Shown one piece after another: positions 1 through 6,255 of a stretch of DNA of 8,263 bases. The notes below the pieces were generated by a model. It had not been told where the DNA came from and did not search any database. It saw nothing but the letters and a program-made list of their open reading frames with translations. The position numbers and the translations under genes are program-made. How positions within the stretch are numbered: position 1 is the stretch's first letter; each line of letters opens with the position of its first letter. The stretch is from Bog-756 sp050011635 (GTDB taxonomy: Bacteria; Actinomycetota; Acidimicrobiia; Acidimicrobiales; RAAP-2): positions 1-8,263 of the forward strand of contig JBEKIU010000221.1 in the NCBI GenBank assembly GCA_050011635.1, in the 5' to 3' direction.

Positions 1-69
1 TGCCCTTGTTCTATGGGTATGAGGCGATCTCTTGCCCGGGAAGCGTCATGGCGGTGGAGCGTGGCGGTT

Positions 70-92
70 GCCGACTCCGGCCCGGAGTCGGC
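70..92. repeat. Perfect 23-bp palindrome (11-bp arms, 1-nt centre)
   Basis: The left arm is GCCGACTCCGG (70-80), the centre is C81, and the right arm CCGGAGTCGGC (82-92) is its exact reverse complement. No T-run follows on either strand, so an intrinsic terminator is only one possibility; a protein-binding site or recombination-related palindrome is equally possible. Confidence 0.6.
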
Positions 93-144
93 TACTTGCT
101 GTCCCGGATCCGCTCGGCGCGGTGTGACAGGTCCCGAGGGTTTG

Positions 145-174
145 TTGAATTTCGGGCCGTTCGGCCCTGTTCAA
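145..174. repeat. Imperfect hairpin with GGGCCG/CGGCCC core
   Basis: The inner palindrome GGGCCG-TT-CGGCCC lies at 154-167 and is flanked by outer complementary arms TTGAA (145-149) and TTCAA (170-174). The right end overlaps the second copy of the 15-bp direct repeat. No clear T-tract follows. A transcription terminator or structured regulatory site is possible. Confidence 0.45.
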
Positions 175-239
175 TGGGTATGGAAGTCTGTTTCATCCCG
201 GCCAGCGATGTCGTCCCTCGCAGCGGCAGGGTCCGGAAG

Positions 240-287
240 GGGCTCCGTGATGGGCTCCACGGTGGGGTCCGTGGAGGGCTCCGTCCA
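240..287. repeat. Degenerate 12-bp tandem repeat, four units
   Basis: Four contiguous 12-bp units begin at 240, 252, 264 and 276: GGGCTCCGTGAT, GGGCTCCACGGT, GGGGTCCGTGGA and GGGCTCCGTCCA. A further isolated GGGCTCCGT lies at 337-345, and the inverse, GGAGCCC, at 293-299. The period is a multiple of three, so it would read as a 4-residue repeat in any coding frame, but no surrounding frame is convincing. Iteron-like binding sites for the adjacent primase or recombinase system are an attractive alternative, unproven. Confidence 0.6.
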
Positions 288-301
288 GGATTGGAGCCCT
301 C
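274..301. other. Inverted repeat, candidate left attachment site
   Basis: GAGGGCTCC (274-282) and its perfect complement GGAGCCCTC (293-301) flank a 10-nt centre containing CCAGGA. The 28-bp arm-centre-arm layout resembles tyrosine-recombinase core sites. A similar site lies just past the recombinase gene (4855-4881): GCTCCGTCCAGGATT here against GCTCCCGCCAGGACT there, 12 of 15 identical, in the same orientation. That makes the pair a candidate attL/attR. It also overlaps the fourth unit of the 12-bp tandem repeat, so chance or another role is not excluded. Confidence 0.35.
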
Positions 302-702
302 TGTTCACGGCGAATTGGCTGGTCGGGCGCTGTTGGGGGCTCCGTCGCGTCGGCCGACTCATTAGGGGTGGTGTGTGGTCTCGGCGTCGATCGTCTGGCA
401 GTTGGCCATTACGTGCCGGCGTGGCGTCGCAGGGTGTCGGTGATCGTCCATCATGAAGTTCACGATCGACTGGTATTCATCGGCAACGGCATCGAGCCTG
501 TCATCGCGACCACGACGTCGTATGCATCATCCCCGAGCCCTCGGGTGCGCCGCTATCCGCGTCCCGTTTCGACCCCGACCCGATACTGCTCGGTGGCATC
601 CCCGGTGCCAAAGCCGTGCCGGCATCGGGTGCGTGCTGTGCTCGTGCGTTGCCGGTCGGCCACGCTTGGCACGACAGCCGCCGACGTTGGCGACGGTGCC
701 GC

Positions 703-1074
703 TCAGGTCGCCCGTCTGCGGTGTCTGGGCCGGCGCGGCCGGTCCTCGGCGTGTCGGGCGTTGTGGCGGGCGATGAACGCGTCCAGGACCTCGCGGACGG
801 TGGCTCGTTCGGCGTCGTCGAGGAAGGTGGTGGCCTCGAAGGCGAGTCGGAGTGCTTGGTCGTCGGGGAGTCGGGGGTCGTCGCCGAAGACGAGGGCGTC
901 GGTCGTGCACGACAGGGCGACCGCCAATCGCCTCAGTGCGGAGAGGGACGGCTCGGATCCGCCGGCTTCGTACTTGCGGAGCTGGGACACGTTGACGCCG
1001 GCGCGTTGGGCCAACGCGACCTGGGTGAGGTCCCGAGATCGGCGCAGGCCGGCGAGGGTCTCGGCGAAGGCCAT
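703..1074 (-). CDS. XRE-family helix-turn-helix transcriptional regulator
   Basis: This 123-residue protein has an N-terminal Cro/C1-type helix-turn-helix (about residues 4-60) with the family signature: LTQVALAQRAGV, then SQLRKYEAGGSEPSL, then LRRLAVAL. The C-terminal half (TTDALVFGDDPRLPD... then a helical segment ending near AFIARHNAR) matches my memory of a family of small XRE regulators encoded near recombinases and phage-like genes. The last dozen residues are Arg-rich and probably disordered. The frame is open far upstream, but the ATG at 1074 gives the expected XRE N-terminus (MAFAETLAGLRRSRDLTQ). No strong Shine-Dalgarno precedes it. It is transcribed divergently from the primase/recombinase operon across 90 bp, so it most likely represses or tunes that operon and itself; this is inference from arrangement. 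The family call is firm, the target is not. Confidence 0.88.
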   Translation of the reverse strand: MAFAETLAGLRRSRDLTQVALAQRAGVNVSQLRKYEAGGSEPSLSALRRLAVALSCTTDALVFGDDPRLPDDQALRLAFEATTFLDDAERATVREVLDAFIARHNARHAEDRPRRPRHRRRAT

Positions 1075-1164
1075 GGTCGGGAACGTTACCGGAAGTTGGG
1101 ACTGGATGGATGCTGTATTGCGAGGTAGAACCAACCGTAAGGACGATTCACTGAGGGAGGTGTT
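1075..1164. promoter_or_regulatory. Divergent promoter/operator region
   Basis: The 90 bp between two divergent genes must hold both promoters, and probably the XRE operator. The rightward gene has a clear ribosome site, GAGGGAGG (1153-1160), four bases before its GTG. I could not pick out a convincing -35/-10 pair on either strand. The only short palindrome noted is AACGTT at 1082-1087, too short to assign as operator. Confidence 0.45.
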
Positions 1165-3870
1165 GTGGGCGACGAGGCAGGGCTGGTGGAACTGGTCGAA
1201 GCCTTCGGCATCCCGCTTCGTCCCGCCGGCGCCGGCCTTGTCGGCGCCTGCCCGCGTTGTGGCGGATCGCTCGCACTCGACGGCGAGCACTGGTCGTGTG
1301 GCTGTGGCTCGGGCGGTCCGGTGGAGCTGGTCGCCGTCTTCGGGGGGTTGTCGATGAGCCATGCGGCCGAGCTGGTGCGTTCGGGGTGGCGGCCGGACGG
1401 CCCGCCCGGGCTGGTCGCTAGGTCGACGGTGCGTCCGCTGCCGTTGTTGTGTGATCCGGACTCCGATGACGAGGCGGTTATCGAAGCCGTGCTGGCTCAC
1501 TACCAAGACGAGCGGCGTAGCTCCGAGCAGGCGAAGGGCTGGCTGGCCGATCGGGGCGTGGACGAGGCGCTGGCCGACGAGCTGAGGATCGGGTTTGCCA
1601 ACCGGACCTTGGGTTATCGCCTGCCTGAAGCGAACCGCCGCGACGGGGCGAGGCTGCGCGACCAGCTGATGCGTCTCGGCGTCTACCGACCTTCGGGGCA
1701 TGAGCACTTCCGGGGCTGCGTGGTGATCCCGGTGCTCTCGGCCGATGGCCGGGTGCTCCAACTATGCGGCATCCGCCTGGCCGCCGCTTCGGTCGAGCCC
1801 CAGTGGGCGGCCGGTCTGCCCGGGGGGATGCTCTACGAGGCCGCGGCGGCCACCAGCGCCGAGGTGATTGTGGTCGCCTCGATAGACGACGCGCTCGCCG
1901 TCCTCGGTGCCGGGCATCGAGCGGTGGTCGCACCGGGCCGGCCCGGCGGCTTCCACACCGCCGATCTGCGGCTACTCGCCCGGGGCGGGGTGCAACGCTG
2001 CACGATCATCGGAAACGGCCTGGCATCACTGGCCGAGCGGATCAGTGTCGAGGGTATCGAGTGCGCGTTGGTCTCGCCCGGAGCGCCCCTGGCAACGTTG
2101 CTCGGGCGGGCCGTTGACCGGACGGCCGCTTTCGCCGCGCTCCTGGCGACCGCCGAGCCGCAAGACACTGGCCGTGCCACAGGCGCCGCATTCGGGACCG
2201 CGACAGCGGTAGCGGTGGAGAGCGCATCGGCCCCTGCGGTCGATGGGTCAGCGAGCGTGTCGGGGGACGCGGCCGAACTGCACGTGGCCTTCGGGACCCG
2301 TCACTGGCGGGTGCGCGGTGCGGATCGCAACAAGACGCCTGACACCTTGCGGGTGGCGTTGGCTGTGACCGACACCGATCATGGCGGGTTCCAGGCAGCT
2401 GTGGCCGAACTGCACACCGACCGGCCCGGGCTGGTTCGCGAGCTGGCCGAGGTGCTGTTCGCCACCGAGGCGGCTGTCGCGGCGCGCGACGCGGCGGCAC
2501 CGGTTGCGGCCATGACCGACACCGAACGAGCCGAGGCCATGAAGCTGCTGGCCGACCCCGCGTTGGCCGTGCGGGTTATAGAGGATCTGGGTGCGCTCGG
2601 GGTGGTGGGCGAGGAGACCAACCTCCTCGTCGCTTACCTGGCCACCATCTCACGCAAAGCCGAGCGACCCTTCGGGGTGGTGGTGCAGTCCTCGACTGCG
2701 GCGGGCAAGTCGACCCTGGCCGACGCGGTGTGCCAGCTGGTGCCCGAAGAGGACCTGGCCTCCTATTCGGCGGTGACCGGTCAGGCCCTCTACTACGTGG
2801 GGGCGGCCGATCTGGCTCACAAGGTGCTGGCCGTCGCCGAAGAGCAAGGGGCGTCCCGGGCGTCGTACGCGCTGAAGTTGCTGGTGACCGAGGGCCGCCT
2901 GTCGATCGCCTCGACGGGCAAGGACACGGCGACGGGCAAGCTCCGTACCCGCAGCTACGAGGTGGCCGGTCCGGTGGCGCTGGTGCTCACTACGACGGCC
3001 ACCGACATCGACCCGGAGCTCCAGAATCGCGTGGTGGTGCTCGGGGTGGATGAGGACCGGGCTCAGACTCGGGCTATCCAGGCCGCCCAACGACAGGCGG
3101 CCACCCTCGACGGCCTCATGGCGCGACTGCAGCGCGAGAGGATCGTCGCCGTGCATCGCAACGCCCAGCGGCTCATCGAACCGTTGCCGGTCGTGATCCC
3201 CGACGCCGGCGAGATCGTGTTCCCGGATCACGCTACCCGCCATCGGCGCGACCACCAGAAACTGCTCAGTTTGATCTGCGCTTCCGCGCTGCTTCATCAG
3301 CACCAACGCCACCAGGACACCATCGAGGTCGGTGACCGCACCGTCCGCTACGTCGAAGCGTCCCCCGACGATGTCGCCGTCGCGATGCGCTTGGCCGAGC
3401 GGGTACTCACTCGCGGCGGTGACGACCTGGCCCCTCAGACCCGGCGACTCCTGACCGCCGCGCAGACTCATGTGGCTGCACGCGCAGAATCCGACGCCAC
3501 TGACGTGGACGCCGTGTCCTTCACCCGTCGGGAGCTACGCGAGTCCCTCGGATGGTCAGAGCACCAGGTGCGCATCGGGCTGGCCCGCCTGGTAGCCCTG
3601 GAGTATCTGGTCGCCGTTCCCGGTGGGTCGGGCCGCCAGCACCGCTACCTGCTTGCCGACGACCCACCTGGTCAACCCCGCGATACCCCGCGAACGGTGC
3701 GCGACCCCGACCCGCGTGGTGAAAACGGCACTTATGCTGGTGAAACGGGCCACCCCGTGGTCGACGCCGACGCGTATGGCGCGAAGTGCCGGACAGTCGT
3801 AGCCGTAGGCGTAGACCCAGATCGGGGGACACCCGGGGGACATGGCGGGACCTTCGGGGGAGCACGATGA
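1165..3870 (+). CDS. Primase/helicase-like protein with CHC2-type zinc finger, degenerate TOPRIM and P-loop ATPase
   Basis: 901 residues. Order seen: zinc finger (C29, C32, C45, C47; CPRCGG then CGCG) like the DnaG CHC2 finger; a DnaG-like core start (about 105-205; WLADRGV, FRGCVVIPVLSADGRV); a TOPRIM-like stretch (about 232-305) where the usual EG and DxD motifs read AS (238-239) and GNG (283-285), so metal-binding acidic residues are missing; a P-loop ATPase (about 500-650) with SSTAAGKS (509-516, first Gly replaced by Ser), Walker B-like LAVAEE (555-560) and a candidate arginine finger NR (621-622); and a C-terminal winged helix (about 785-830). The last 70 residues look disordered. I recall this architecture as a mobile-element primase/helicase beside tyrosine recombinases, normally with intact TOPRIM residues. 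The likely role is unwinding/initiating DNA synthesis for the element; priming may be lost. The GTG start is fixed by GAGGGAGG four bases upstream. Its TGA overlaps the recombinase ATG, implying translational coupling. Confidence 0.85.
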   Translation: MGDEAGLVELVEAFGIPLRPAGAGLVGACPRCGGSLALDGEHWSCGCGSGGPVELVAVFGGLSMSHAAELVRSGWRPDGPPGLVARSTVRPLPLLCDPDSDDEAVIEAVLAHYQDERRSSEQAKGWLADRGVDEALADELRIGFANRTLGYRLPEANRRDGARLRDQLMRLGVYRPSGHEHFRGCVVIPVLSADGRVLQLCGIRLAAASVEPQWAAGLPGGMLYEAAAATSAEVIVVASIDDALAVLGAGHRAVVAPGRPGGFHTADLRLLARGGVQRCTIIGNGLASLAERISVEGIECALVSPGAPLATLLGRAVDRTAAFAALLATAEPQDTGRATGAAFGTATAVAVESASAPAVDGSASVSGDAAELHVAFGTRHWRVRGADRNKTPDTLRVALAVTDTDHGGFQAAVAELHTDRPGLVRELAEVLFATEAAVAARDAAAPVAAMTDTERAEAMKLLADPALAVRVIEDLGALGVVGEETNLLVAYLATISRKAERPFGVVVQSSTAAGKSTLADAVCQLVPEEDLASYSAVTGQALYYVGAADLAHKVLAVAEEQGASRASYALKLLVTEGRLSIASTGKDTATGKLRTRSYEVAGPVALVLTTTATDIDPELQNRVVVLGVDEDRAQTRAIQAAQRQAATLDGLMARLQRERIVAVHRNAQRLIEPLPVVIPDAGEIVFPDHATRHRRDHQKLLSLICASALLHQHQRHQDTIEVGDRTVRYVEASPDDVAVAMRLAERVLTRGGDDLAPQTRRLLTAAQTHVAARAESDATDVDAVSFTRRELRESLGWSEHQVRIGLARLVALEYLVAVPGGSGRQHRYLLADDPPGQPRDTPRTVRDPDPRGENGTYAGETGHPVVDADAYGAKCRTVVAVGVDPDRGTPGGHGGTFGGAR

Positions 3871-4847
3871 CGCCCCTCGCCCTGGTGGCCGAGGAGTACC
3901 TGGGGTGGCTGCGAAGCCATGGCTACGCCAAAACCACCGTTGCTGGCCGAGCACACCACCTGCGCGATCTGGTCGAGTTCCTTACCGCCCTCGACATCAC
4001 TGAGCCGGCGTCGGTCAGCTTCAGTGCCCTCGAGTCCTACCAACGTCACCTGTTCCACCACAAGAAGGCCAATGGCGCTCCGCTGTCGTTCCGCACTCAG
4101 GCCCAGCGCATCATTCCGGTCAAGTCTTTCTTCGCCTGGATGCTCACCCAAGGACGCGTCCCCTTCGATCCCGCTGTGGGGCTGGTGCTGCCCAAGGCCG
4201 AGCACCGCCTCCCCGAAGCCACCCTCAGCGCTGAGGAAGCAGAAGCCGTCCTGCAAGGCCCCGACGTCACCACCATCCTTGGTGTGCGCGACCGGGCGAT
4301 CCTCGAAGTGCTTTACTCGACGGCCATCCGACGGGCCGAGCTGATCGGCCTTCGGATCTGGGACGTCGACCACGCCCGGGGCACCGTGTTCGTCCGCCAG
4401 GGAAAAGGCGCACGAGACCGCCATGTCCCCATCGGGGCGCGGGCGCTGCTGTGGGTGGCCCGCTACTTCGATCTCGTACGGCCCAAGCTCGTTGCGAAAG
4501 AAACCGACGTCCTGTTCCTATCGGCCTCGGGCGAGCCCCTGTGCGCTGACTGGCTATCACGCACTACCAAGGCCTACATCGCCGCAGGCGCGCCAGGAAA
4601 ACGCGGCAGCTGCCACCTGTTCCGCCATACCGCCGCCACCTTGATGCTCGAAGGCGGTGCCGACATCCGCTACGTGTCTGAGATGCTCGGCCACGCCAAG
4701 CTGGAGACCACCGCCCTCTACACCCGGGTCTCCATCGCCAAACTCCGCGCCGTCCACGCGGCCACCCACCCCGCTGGCAACGACAACGCTGGCGGGGCCG
4801 ACATCCGACTGCTCCAACCACTGCCCGGCGCCCAGCACACCAGCTGA
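3867..4847 (+). CDS. Tyrosine recombinase/integrase (XerC/XerD-like)
   Basis: 326 residues, normal length for a XerC/D-type recombinase. It has an N-terminal SAM-like core-binding domain (about 4-92) and a C-terminal catalytic domain (about 115-300). All catalytic residues are visible: R155 in STAIRRAEL, K180 in RQGKGARDRHVPI, H250 and R253 in HLFRHTAATLM, H276 in LGHAKLETT, and nucleophile Y285 in ALYTRV. It should cut and rejoin DNA through a 3'-phosphotyrosine link at short inverted-arm sites. I chose ATG 3867 over an in-frame start 81 bp upstream: it gives the standard N-terminus, has GGGGGAG just upstream (3856-3862), and forms an ATGA overlap with the primase gene. The tail after residue 300 is a short extension. 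It is probably the integrase of the surrounding element rather than chromosomal XerC/D, because it is coupled to the primase/helicase gene. Family and activity are secure; the element assignment is inferred. Confidence 0.93.
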   Translation: MTPLALVAEEYLGWLRSHGYAKTTVAGRAHHLRDLVEFLTALDITEPASVSFSALESYQRHLFHHKKANGAPLSFRTQAQRIIPVKSFFAWMLTQGRVPFDPAVGLVLPKAEHRLPEATLSAEEAEAVLQGPDVTTILGVRDRAILEVLYSTAIRRAELIGLRIWDVDHARGTVFVRQGKGARDRHVPIGARALLWVARYFDLVRPKLVAKETDVLFLSASGEPLCADWLSRTTKAYIAAGAPGKRGSCHLFRHTAATLMLEGGADIRYVSEMLGHAKLETTALYTRVSIAKLRAVHAATHPAGNDNAGGADIRLLQPLPGAQHTS

Positions 4848-4854
4848 AGCCTCT

Positions 4855-4881
4855 GTTCGCTCCCGCCAGGACTGAGCGAAC
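4855..4881. other. Inverted repeat after the recombinase: terminator or candidate right attachment site
   Basis: GTTCGCTC (4855-4862) and GAGCGAAC (4874-4881) are perfect complements around an 11-nt centre, starting 8 bp after the recombinase stop codon. Position fits an operon terminator, but no T-run follows. The centre shares CCAGGA and the flanking GCTCC with the inverted repeat at 274-301, which makes it a candidate right attachment site. The word CCTCTGTTC also occurs next to both sites, on the inner side of each (298-306 and 4850-4858). Confidence 0.45.
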
Positions 4882-5208
4882 CGGCACACGCGGCCGCTGA
4901 ACGCCACTGCTTCCCTCGGCAACGCCCCTACGTCTACGACGCATCACCCGGCCGTAGGCATTCCAAACCACCTCGCGACTCGGGCCAGGCCGCATCACCA
5001 CGGCCGGTCCCCCGAGCGCGTCTTGCCAGCGTGCGAAACTAGACCCGTGCAGGTAGGTGCCCCGCCGCCGCGATCTCGAAGAGCGCACTACGCAAAACAC
5101 GCGTCCGCGCGATTCCGGCCACGCGTACCCTCACATCGGCGCCGAGCCCGGCGTTTCTGCACGTCAACCGGGATCAACTACGCCGGGACGACCACGAATG
5201 CGTCGGAC
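4882..5208. other. Non-coding junction between recombinase and RHS fragment
   Basis: About 330 bp without a credible gene. The frame that runs into the RHS fragment is open from 5023, but its first 60 or so residues are Arg/Pro-rich and match nothing in RHS proteins, so I treat that part as untranslated or as fortuitous extension. No tRNA, promoter or strong repeat is apparent. It is the boundary between mobile-element DNA and the truncated RHS locus. Confidence 0.45.
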
Positions 5209-5751
5209 GGCTCAATCGATCGCTACTACGACCCCTCAACTGGAGAGTTCCTGACCGTCGATCCCCTGGTTGATGAGACCGGTCAGCCTTATTCCTATAC
5301 CGGGGACGATCCGGTGAACGCGACGGATCCGAGTGGTTTGTTTTGTATTCTGGGTCACAACCCAGACGGCTCATGCCGAGGTGCAACGTACTGGCGAGAT
5401 GTTGTCGATATCCCGCAAGATCTGTCTTATCTCCAATATTGGGGAACATATGAGGCAATCGAGGAAATCCAAAACGTGGGATCGGAGTTTGGCACTTTTG
5501 GCTGTGTCTCTGCGGAAGTGATCAGCGTTCCGCTCGTCCCCTGGGAGGCATTAGGGCTTGGAGGTCAGGCACTTGGAAGCCTCGCGAAGGGACAAAGTAT
5601 CTGGCTGCAGGGAGTCCCAAACCAGCCCCTCCTGGGGAATGAGGTGCTTGGGCCATTCAGTGGGAAAGCATTGACCATGGAATTAGGATTGCCGTTCCTA
5701 ACCTTCCCTGGATTCGACAAGTACACACACCACATCCAGTTCCTATGGTAG
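5023..5751 (+). CDS. Orphan RHS C-terminal toxin module 1 (5'-truncated RHS core stump plus unrecognised CT domain)
   Basis: The frame is open for 242 codons, but recognisable protein starts near residue 65: an RHS repeat-associated core end (DRYYDPSTGEFLTVDPL, then TGDDPVNATDPSGL, residues 66-106), ending in the DPxGL motif that marks the core/toxin junction and cleavage site in RHS proteins. Residues 107-242 form the variable C-terminal domain. It has a YWRDVVDIPQDLSYLQYWGTY stretch, a hydrophobic/Gly-rich segment (about 154-190), and a GNEVLGPFSGK motif; it ends FDKYTHHIQFLW. I do not recognise the domain and see no nuclease or deaminase motif. The start is unsure: TTG 5023 or GTG 5047 are in frame without ribosome sites. 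The RHS body and any secretion region are missing, so it is probably a silent orphan cassette or pseudogene fragment. The lipoprotein gene follows immediately, as an immunity gene would. Confidence 0.7.
   Translation: MPACETRPVQVGAPPPRSRRAHYAKHASARFRPRVPSHRRRARRFCTSTGINYAGTTTNASDGSIDRYYDPSTGEFLTVDPLVDETGQPYSYTGDDPVNATDPSGLFCILGHNPDGSCRGATYWRDVVDIPQDLSYLQYWGTYEAIEEIQNVGSEFGTFGCVSAEVISVPLVPWEALGLGGQALGSLAKGQSIWLQGVPNQPLLGNEVLGPFSGKALTMELGLPFLTFPGFDKYTHHIQFLW
5218..5340 (+). repeat. RHS core-end stump, copy 1
   Basis: This 123-bp segment encodes the last 41 residues of the RHS core, from DRYYDP to DPSGL. It is paralogous to 6441-6563 (35 of 41 residues identical; first 17 bases GATCGCTACTACGACCC identical). 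Resemblance starts abruptly at this point in both copies. Such shared stumps can serve as homology for recombination of toxin tails onto a full-length RHS gene. Confidence 0.8.
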
Positions 5752-5771
5752 CCAGGAGCGATCGAATCGCA

Positions 5772-6191
5772 ATGTACAAAACGGGCGCGAGTCGAACAAG
5801 GTCCAGATTCCTGGTGATCCTAGGACTAGGGCTGTTGATGGTGACGCTTGAGGCTTGCGGTGCCCAGGATGCTGGCTTCAATCTCGAACTGAAGAACGAT
5901 ACATCGAACTCGGTTGTGGTTCGACCCTGTAACGGCGAATGTCAGTCGTTCGTCGCTGCCATTACGCTCCACCCTGGCCAATCGCTAGGAACGGCACAAG
6001 ATGCCGATGGCGTTCTGAGGCCGATCGAGATCAGTTCGCTCTCGAACAAGACTCTTGGTTGTCTTCCCTTCAGATTCAATCGAACGCCTTCCAAAAACAC
6101 TGATGCTTTGATCAGCCAACTGCGCCCCTGTAGCGTGTTGAAAGGGCTCGACGAAGATGAGGGGCCCGGTTGGCCCTACCCTCAATACTGA
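5772..6191 (+). CDS. Small cysteine-rich lipoprotein, candidate immunity protein of module 1
   Basis: 139 residues from ATG 5772. The N-terminus is a typical lipoprotein signal: basic residues (K3, R8, R10, R12), a hydrophobic stretch (FLVILGLGLLMVTL, 13-26) and C29 in a lipobox-like LEAC, although Glu at -2 is unusual. After cleavage the mature part has a small beta-rich look (FNLELKNDTSNSVVVRPC, HPGQSLGT) with four more cysteines (C53, C57, C97, C120) that could form two disulphides. It would sit at the outer face of the membrane or in the envelope. An alternative ATG at 5745 overlaps the stop of the RHS fragment (ATGGTAG); I prefer 5772 because AGGAG (5754-5758) precedes it, though at a long 13-nt spacing. 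Position directly after an RHS toxin tail suggests it neutralises that toxin outside the cytoplasm. I recognise no named family. Confidence 0.72.
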   Translation: MYKTGASRTRSRFLVILGLGLLMVTLEACGAQDAGFNLELKNDTSNSVVVRPCNGECQSFVAAITLHPGQSLGTAQDADGVLRPIEISSLSNKTLGCLPFRFNRTPSKNTDALISQLRPCSVLKGLDEDEGPGWPYPQY

Positions 6192-6206
6192 ATCAAGCCT
6201 CACTAA

Positions 6207-6221
6207 GCCTGTTCAACAGGC
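6207..6221. terminator. Small palindrome after the lipoprotein gene, possible terminator
   Basis: GCCTGTTCAACAGGC, 16 bp after the lipoprotein stop codon, can fold into a 5-bp GC-rich stem with a 5-nt loop. No U-tract follows, so the terminator call is weak. Confidence 0.3.
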
Positions 6222-6255
6222 GGCTAAGCATATGTGAGATCGGAGTGTGGGGTCG

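Larger units (their letters stand above)
7..182 (+). repeat. 15-bp direct repeat pair (7-21 and 168-182)
   Basis: TGTTCTATGGGTATG at 7-21 recurs as TGTTCAATGGGTATG at 168-182, 14 of 15 bases identical and 161 bp apart. The second copy overlaps the right arm of the hairpin at 145-174. Function unknown; it could be a recombinase or regulator binding site, or a remnant of an older insertion. Confidence 0.5.
1..702. other. Gene-poor region with palindromes and short repeats
   Basis: No reading frame here looks like a real protein: the open frames are low-complexity, rich in Arg, Gly, Ser and Pro, lack credible ribosome sites, and overlap one another on both strands. What the stretch does contain is structure: a 23-bp perfect palindrome at 70-92, a hairpin at 145-174, a 12-bp tandem repeat at 240-287, an inverted repeat at 274-301, a short CCCGAG-CC-CTCGGG palindrome at 532-545 and ACGACGTCGT at 512-521. 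A 55-codon minus-strand open stretch (362-526) reads with protein-like composition but has no plausible start and may be gene debris. The region could be the regulatory or recombination end of the element to its right; that is inference. Confidence 0.55.
274..4881. mobile_element. Putative integrative element: XRE regulator, primase/helicase, tyrosine recombinase
   Basis: A complete tyrosine recombinase translated from an overlap with a primase/helicase-like gene, plus a divergent XRE regulator, forms a compact self-contained unit. I recall homologues of all three proteins occurring together in mobile regions of other bacteria, but cannot check this here. The proposed ends are the two related inverted repeats at 274-301 and 4855-4881; they are a hypothesis, and the real ends could lie elsewhere in 1-700 or 4850-5210. 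No cargo gene is seen inside. Replicative functions next to a recombinase suggest either an element that replicates after excision or one whose primase/helicase assists transposition. Confidence 0.5.

Noticed and set aside
171..362. 63-codon minus-strand frame with a 4-residue TEPx repeat
   Set aside because: The repeat in the protein is just the 12-bp DNA repeat read in frame; short, no ribosome site and no recognisable homology.
13..456. 147-codon plus-strand open frame at the left end
   Set aside because: Ser/Arg/Gly-rich with no domain pattern and no ribosome site; it runs through the palindromes and tandem repeat.
368..1357. 329-codon plus-strand open frame
   Set aside because: Runs antisense through the XRE gene and out of frame into the primase start; Arg/Ser-rich translation typical of a shadow frame in high-GC DNA.
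2650..3471. 273-codon minus-strand open frame inside the primase/helicase gene
   Set aside because: It is antisense to the ATPase domain, which has clear conserved motifs on the plus strand; a high-GC shadow.
3732..4424. 230-codon minus-strand open frame over the primase/recombinase junction
   Set aside because: Antisense to two well-supported genes, with no motif of its own.
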